Shown here piece by piece: positions 62,104-64,000 of a stretch of 64,000 bases of DNA. A program made the position numbers and the translations under genes. The notes under the pieces are model-generated. The model saw only the letters and a list, made by a program, of their open reading frames with translations, made no database searches and was not told where the DNA came from. How positions within the stretch are numbered: position 1 is the stretch's first letter; each line of letters starts with the position of its first letter. The stretch lies in NCBI RefSeq assembly GCF_017352095.1, contig NZ_CP071463.1, positions 496,001-560,000 on the forward strand. Direction: 5' to 3'. Origin of the DNA: Natrinema longum (GTDB lineage: Archaea; Halobacteriota; Halobacteria; Halobacteriales; Natrialbaceae).

Positions 62104-63351
62104 CTACTCGTAAAGCGGGTTGGCGTCGCAGAGGTCGTCGACCTCGGCGCGGACCTCCTCGATGACGGCCTCGTCTCCGGGGGCGTCGACGACGCGGGCG
62201 ATCAGGTCACCGACCGTCCGGCAGTCGTCCTCGTCGAAGCCGCGGGTCGTCAGCGCCGGCGTGCCGGCACGGATCCCGCTTGGATTAAACGGCGAGCGCG
62301 TCTCGCCGGGCACCGTGTTGCCGTTGAGGACGATACCGGCCTCCTCGAGGACGTCTTCGGCGTCGCCGCCGGACGTGTCCGGGTGGCTCTCGCGCAGATC
62401 GACGAGCACGAGGTGGTTGTCGGTCCCCTCCGAGACCAGCGAGAGGCCGTTCTCCGTGAGGGACTCGCCGAGCGCTTTCGCGTTCGCGACCGTCTGTTCG
62501 GCGTAGTCCTCGAACGCGGGCTCGAGGGCTTCCTTGAAGCCGACGGCCTTGCCGGCGACGTTGTGCATGAGCGGGCCGCCCTGCCCGCCGGGGAAGACGG
62601 CGGCGTCGATGTCGTCGGCGTACTCCTCGTCGCACATGACGATCCCGCCGCGGCCGGCGCGGATGGTCTTGTGAGTCGAACCGGTGACGAAGTCGGCGAC
62701 GCCGACCGGCGAGGGGTGGACGCCGGCGGCGACGAGTCCGGTGATGTGGGCGATGTCCGCGAGGTGGAGCGCGTCGACCTCGTCGGCGGCCGCCTGAACC
62801 CGCTCCCACTCGATTTCGCGCGGGTACGCGGAGTACCCCGACACGATGATGTCGGGATCGAACTCGGCGGCGTGGGCCGCGAGGGAATCGTAATCGATGT
62901 AGCCCGTTTCGGGGTCGACCTCGTACTGTTCGACCTCGTAGAGCTGCCCCGTGAAGTTCGCCGGGTGACCGTGACTGAGGTGGCCGCCGTGGTTGAGATC
63001 CAACGAGAGGATCTTGTCGCCGGGCTCGAGCATCGCGAAGTAGACCGACTGGTTGGCCTGCGTGCCCGAGTGGGGCTGGACGTTGACGTGGTCGGCACCG
63101 AACAGTTCCGTAGCGCGGTCGATCGCGAGCTGCTCGACCTCGTCGGCGTACTCACAACCGCCGTAGTAGCGCTCGCCGGGATAGCCCTCGGCGTACTTGT
63201 TCGTCAAGGCGCTGCCCTGCGCGTCCATGACCGCCTCGCTTGCGTGGTTCTCGCTGGCGATCATCTGTAACGTCTCTCGCTGGCGGTCTACCTCGGCCTC
63301 GAGGGCGTCGGCGACGGCGGGATCGACGTCCCGAACCTTGTCGTGGTTCAT
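62104..63351 (-). CDS. glyA: Serine hydroxymethyltransferase
   Basis: 415 residues from ATG 63351 (MNHDKVRDVDPAVADALEAE). NKYAEGYPGERYYGGCEYAD, NVQPHSGTQANQSVYFAML, DLNHGGHLSHGHPANFTG, and the PLP Lys in TGSTHKTIRAGRGGIVM all match. Makes glycine and methylene-tetrahydrofolate from serine. The glycine feeds purD, the folate feeds thyA and folD, so these genes complement each other. Haloarchaea use tetrahydrofolate for this, as the folD and ThyA genes imply. Confidence 0.96.
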   Translation of the reverse strand: MNHDKVRDVDPAVADALEAEVDRQRETLQMIASENHASEAVMDAQGSALTNKYAEGYPGERYYGGCEYADEVEQLAIDRATELFGADHVNVQPHSGTQANQSVYFAMLEPGDKILSLDLNHGGHLSHGHPANFTGQLYEVEQYEVDPETGYIDYDSLAAHAAEFDPDIIVSGYSAYPREIEWERVQAAADEVDALHLADIAHITGLVAAGVHPSPVGVADFVTGSTHKTIRAGRGGIVMCDEEYADDIDAAVFPGGQGGPLMHNVAGKAVGFKEALEPAFEDYAEQTVANAKALGESLTENGLSLVSEGTDNHLVLVDLRESHPDTSGGDAEDVLEEAGIVLNGNTVPGETRSPFNPSGIRAGTPALTTRGFDEDDCRTVGDLIARVVDAPGDEAVIEEVRAEVDDLCDANPLYE

Positions 63352-63494
63352 ATCCGAACTGCAGTCTGGCGGCTGTATAAGTGTACCCTTCCCCGGCAAG
63401 TCGAGCCACTATCGAGTACTCCCGAACAGTAATTGCCGTTTGGAACAGGTACCCCGATACAACTAACTTCTCCCAGTGACATTCAGCCAACCGA

Positions 63495-64000
63495 ATGATA
63501 GAGTGGGCGGTAGACGGCGACACCCTCCACGTCACCGACGCGGACAACGCCGAGCTAACGGTCATCGGTGACGAACTCGTCGTCGACGGCTCCGGCGTCG
63601 ACATCTCGCGGCCAGTCGACGACACGATCGTGCTGACGACTGACGAACTCCGGTTCCCGCACGCGGTCGTCTACGCGTTCTCCCTCGGCCTCGAGGATCA
63701 GCACGAACTCGACCCCACTGGGGAGCCGCTCTCGTTGTCTCCCGACGAGTACGTCATCGACATCGACACGGAGATCAAGTCCTACCTTCGGTTCTCCGGC
63801 TCCGCAACGATCCGGAAGACCGACGATTACGAGGAGGTCGTCGTCTCCTTTCCGGACCGAACGCGCGTCATCCTCGGCGTCCGCTGTCGTCACGAGTTCC
63901 CCGCCGGGACGATCACCGTCCCCGACTCCCCCTCGGCCATCGCCGAGGCCATTACGCGGATGGCCGCCTCACACAAAACGGAGCGACCGGACCGGTCGTA
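63495..64000 (+). CDS. Conserved haloarchaeal protein, N-terminal part (cut by window end)
   Basis: At least 168 residues from ATG 63495 (MIEWAVDGDTLHVTDADNAE), open to the window end. Beta-rich: ELTVIGDELVVDGSGVDISR, LRFPHAVVYAFSLGLEDQHE, LSPDEYVIDIDTEIKSYLRF, TIRKTDDYEEVVVSFPDRTRVILGVRCRHEFPAGTITVPDSP. I recall similar haloarchaeal proteins of unknown function. No membrane helix or enzyme motif. The gene is divergent from glyA. Confidence 0.75.
   Translation, partial: MIEWAVDGDTLHVTDADNAELTVIGDELVVDGSGVDISRPVDDTIVLTTDELRFPHAVVYAFSLGLEDQHELDPTGEPLSLSPDEYVIDIDTEIKSYLRFSGSATIRKTDDYEEVVVSFPDRTRVILGVRCRHEFPAGTITVPDSPSAIAEAITRMAASHKTERPDRS

Overview
The window is chromosomal DNA of a haloarchaeon (class Halobacteria). 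Codon third positions are strongly G/C, predicted proteins are rich in Asp and Glu, TATA-like boxes often sit about 25 bases before an ATG or GTG (leaderless transcripts), and there are twin-arginine lipoproteins, a Sec61-beta subunit, PAN, family B DNA polymerase, Mre11-Rad50 and an archaeal SRP RNA. Many small proteins match Halobacteria-only domain families. A member of the Natrialbaceae is my best guess, but that is inference. DUF numbers are given from memory of the families and could not be looked up.

Layout. 1-6490 is an accessory, partly decayed stretch: the end of a DUF5789-like gene, a lipoprotein, a DUF7692-like protein, a large secreted protein with an ice-binding-like (DUF3494) head, five 297-bp repeats and a lysine-rich tail, and a DUF7845-like gene broken at both ends. 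It stops at the 3' side of a tRNA-Arg(UCG) gene. 6.7-16.3 kb is mostly core: UbiA prenyltransferase for archaeal lipids, a RAD55-like ATPase, a CoA-binding protein, Hsp20, a CDC48 remnant with its middle deleted, an NAD synthase-like protein with an altered P-loop, the SRP RNA, YqeC and MobA (molybdenum cofactor), thioredoxin, SecG and GMP synthase glutaminase. 16.5-19.1 kb holds one AT-richer gene for an eight-bladed PQQ-type beta-propeller secreted protein, probably acquired.

19.4-29.6 kb is an information-processing block: PAN, a small winged-helix regulator, mre11-rad50, three small haloarchaeal genes, and polB. 29.7-48.4 kb is mixed metabolism and signalling: CstA, a class V aminotransferase, a membrane PAS-GAF histidine kinase, a methyltransferase, a phosphoribosyltransferase, a DUF255 thioredoxin-domain protein, a secreted cupredoxin, aconitase, two tandem secreted paralogs, and an overlapping thyA-dihydrofolate reductase pair. 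48.7-53.1 kb is a two-gene operon for an exonuclease and helicase like bacterial MrfB/MrfA (YprB/YprA). 53-64 kb has purD, an MgtC/DUF4010 membrane protein, a PadR regulator, an intergenic region with strong hairpins, a sequon-rich lipoprotein, folD, a hydrolase, glyA and a gene cut by the window end. thyA, dihydrofolate reductase, folD, glyA and purD together cover much of one-carbon and nucleotide metabolism.

The observation I rate highest: the mre11-rad50 operon and the mrfB-mrfA-like operon, 27 kb apart, share an identical 14-base element that ends exactly 40 bases before each start codon, next to the TATA-like box. This suggests a common repair-gene promoter control. Second is a 150-bp patch of foreign-looking codon use in polB lying between the two classical intein insertion sites.
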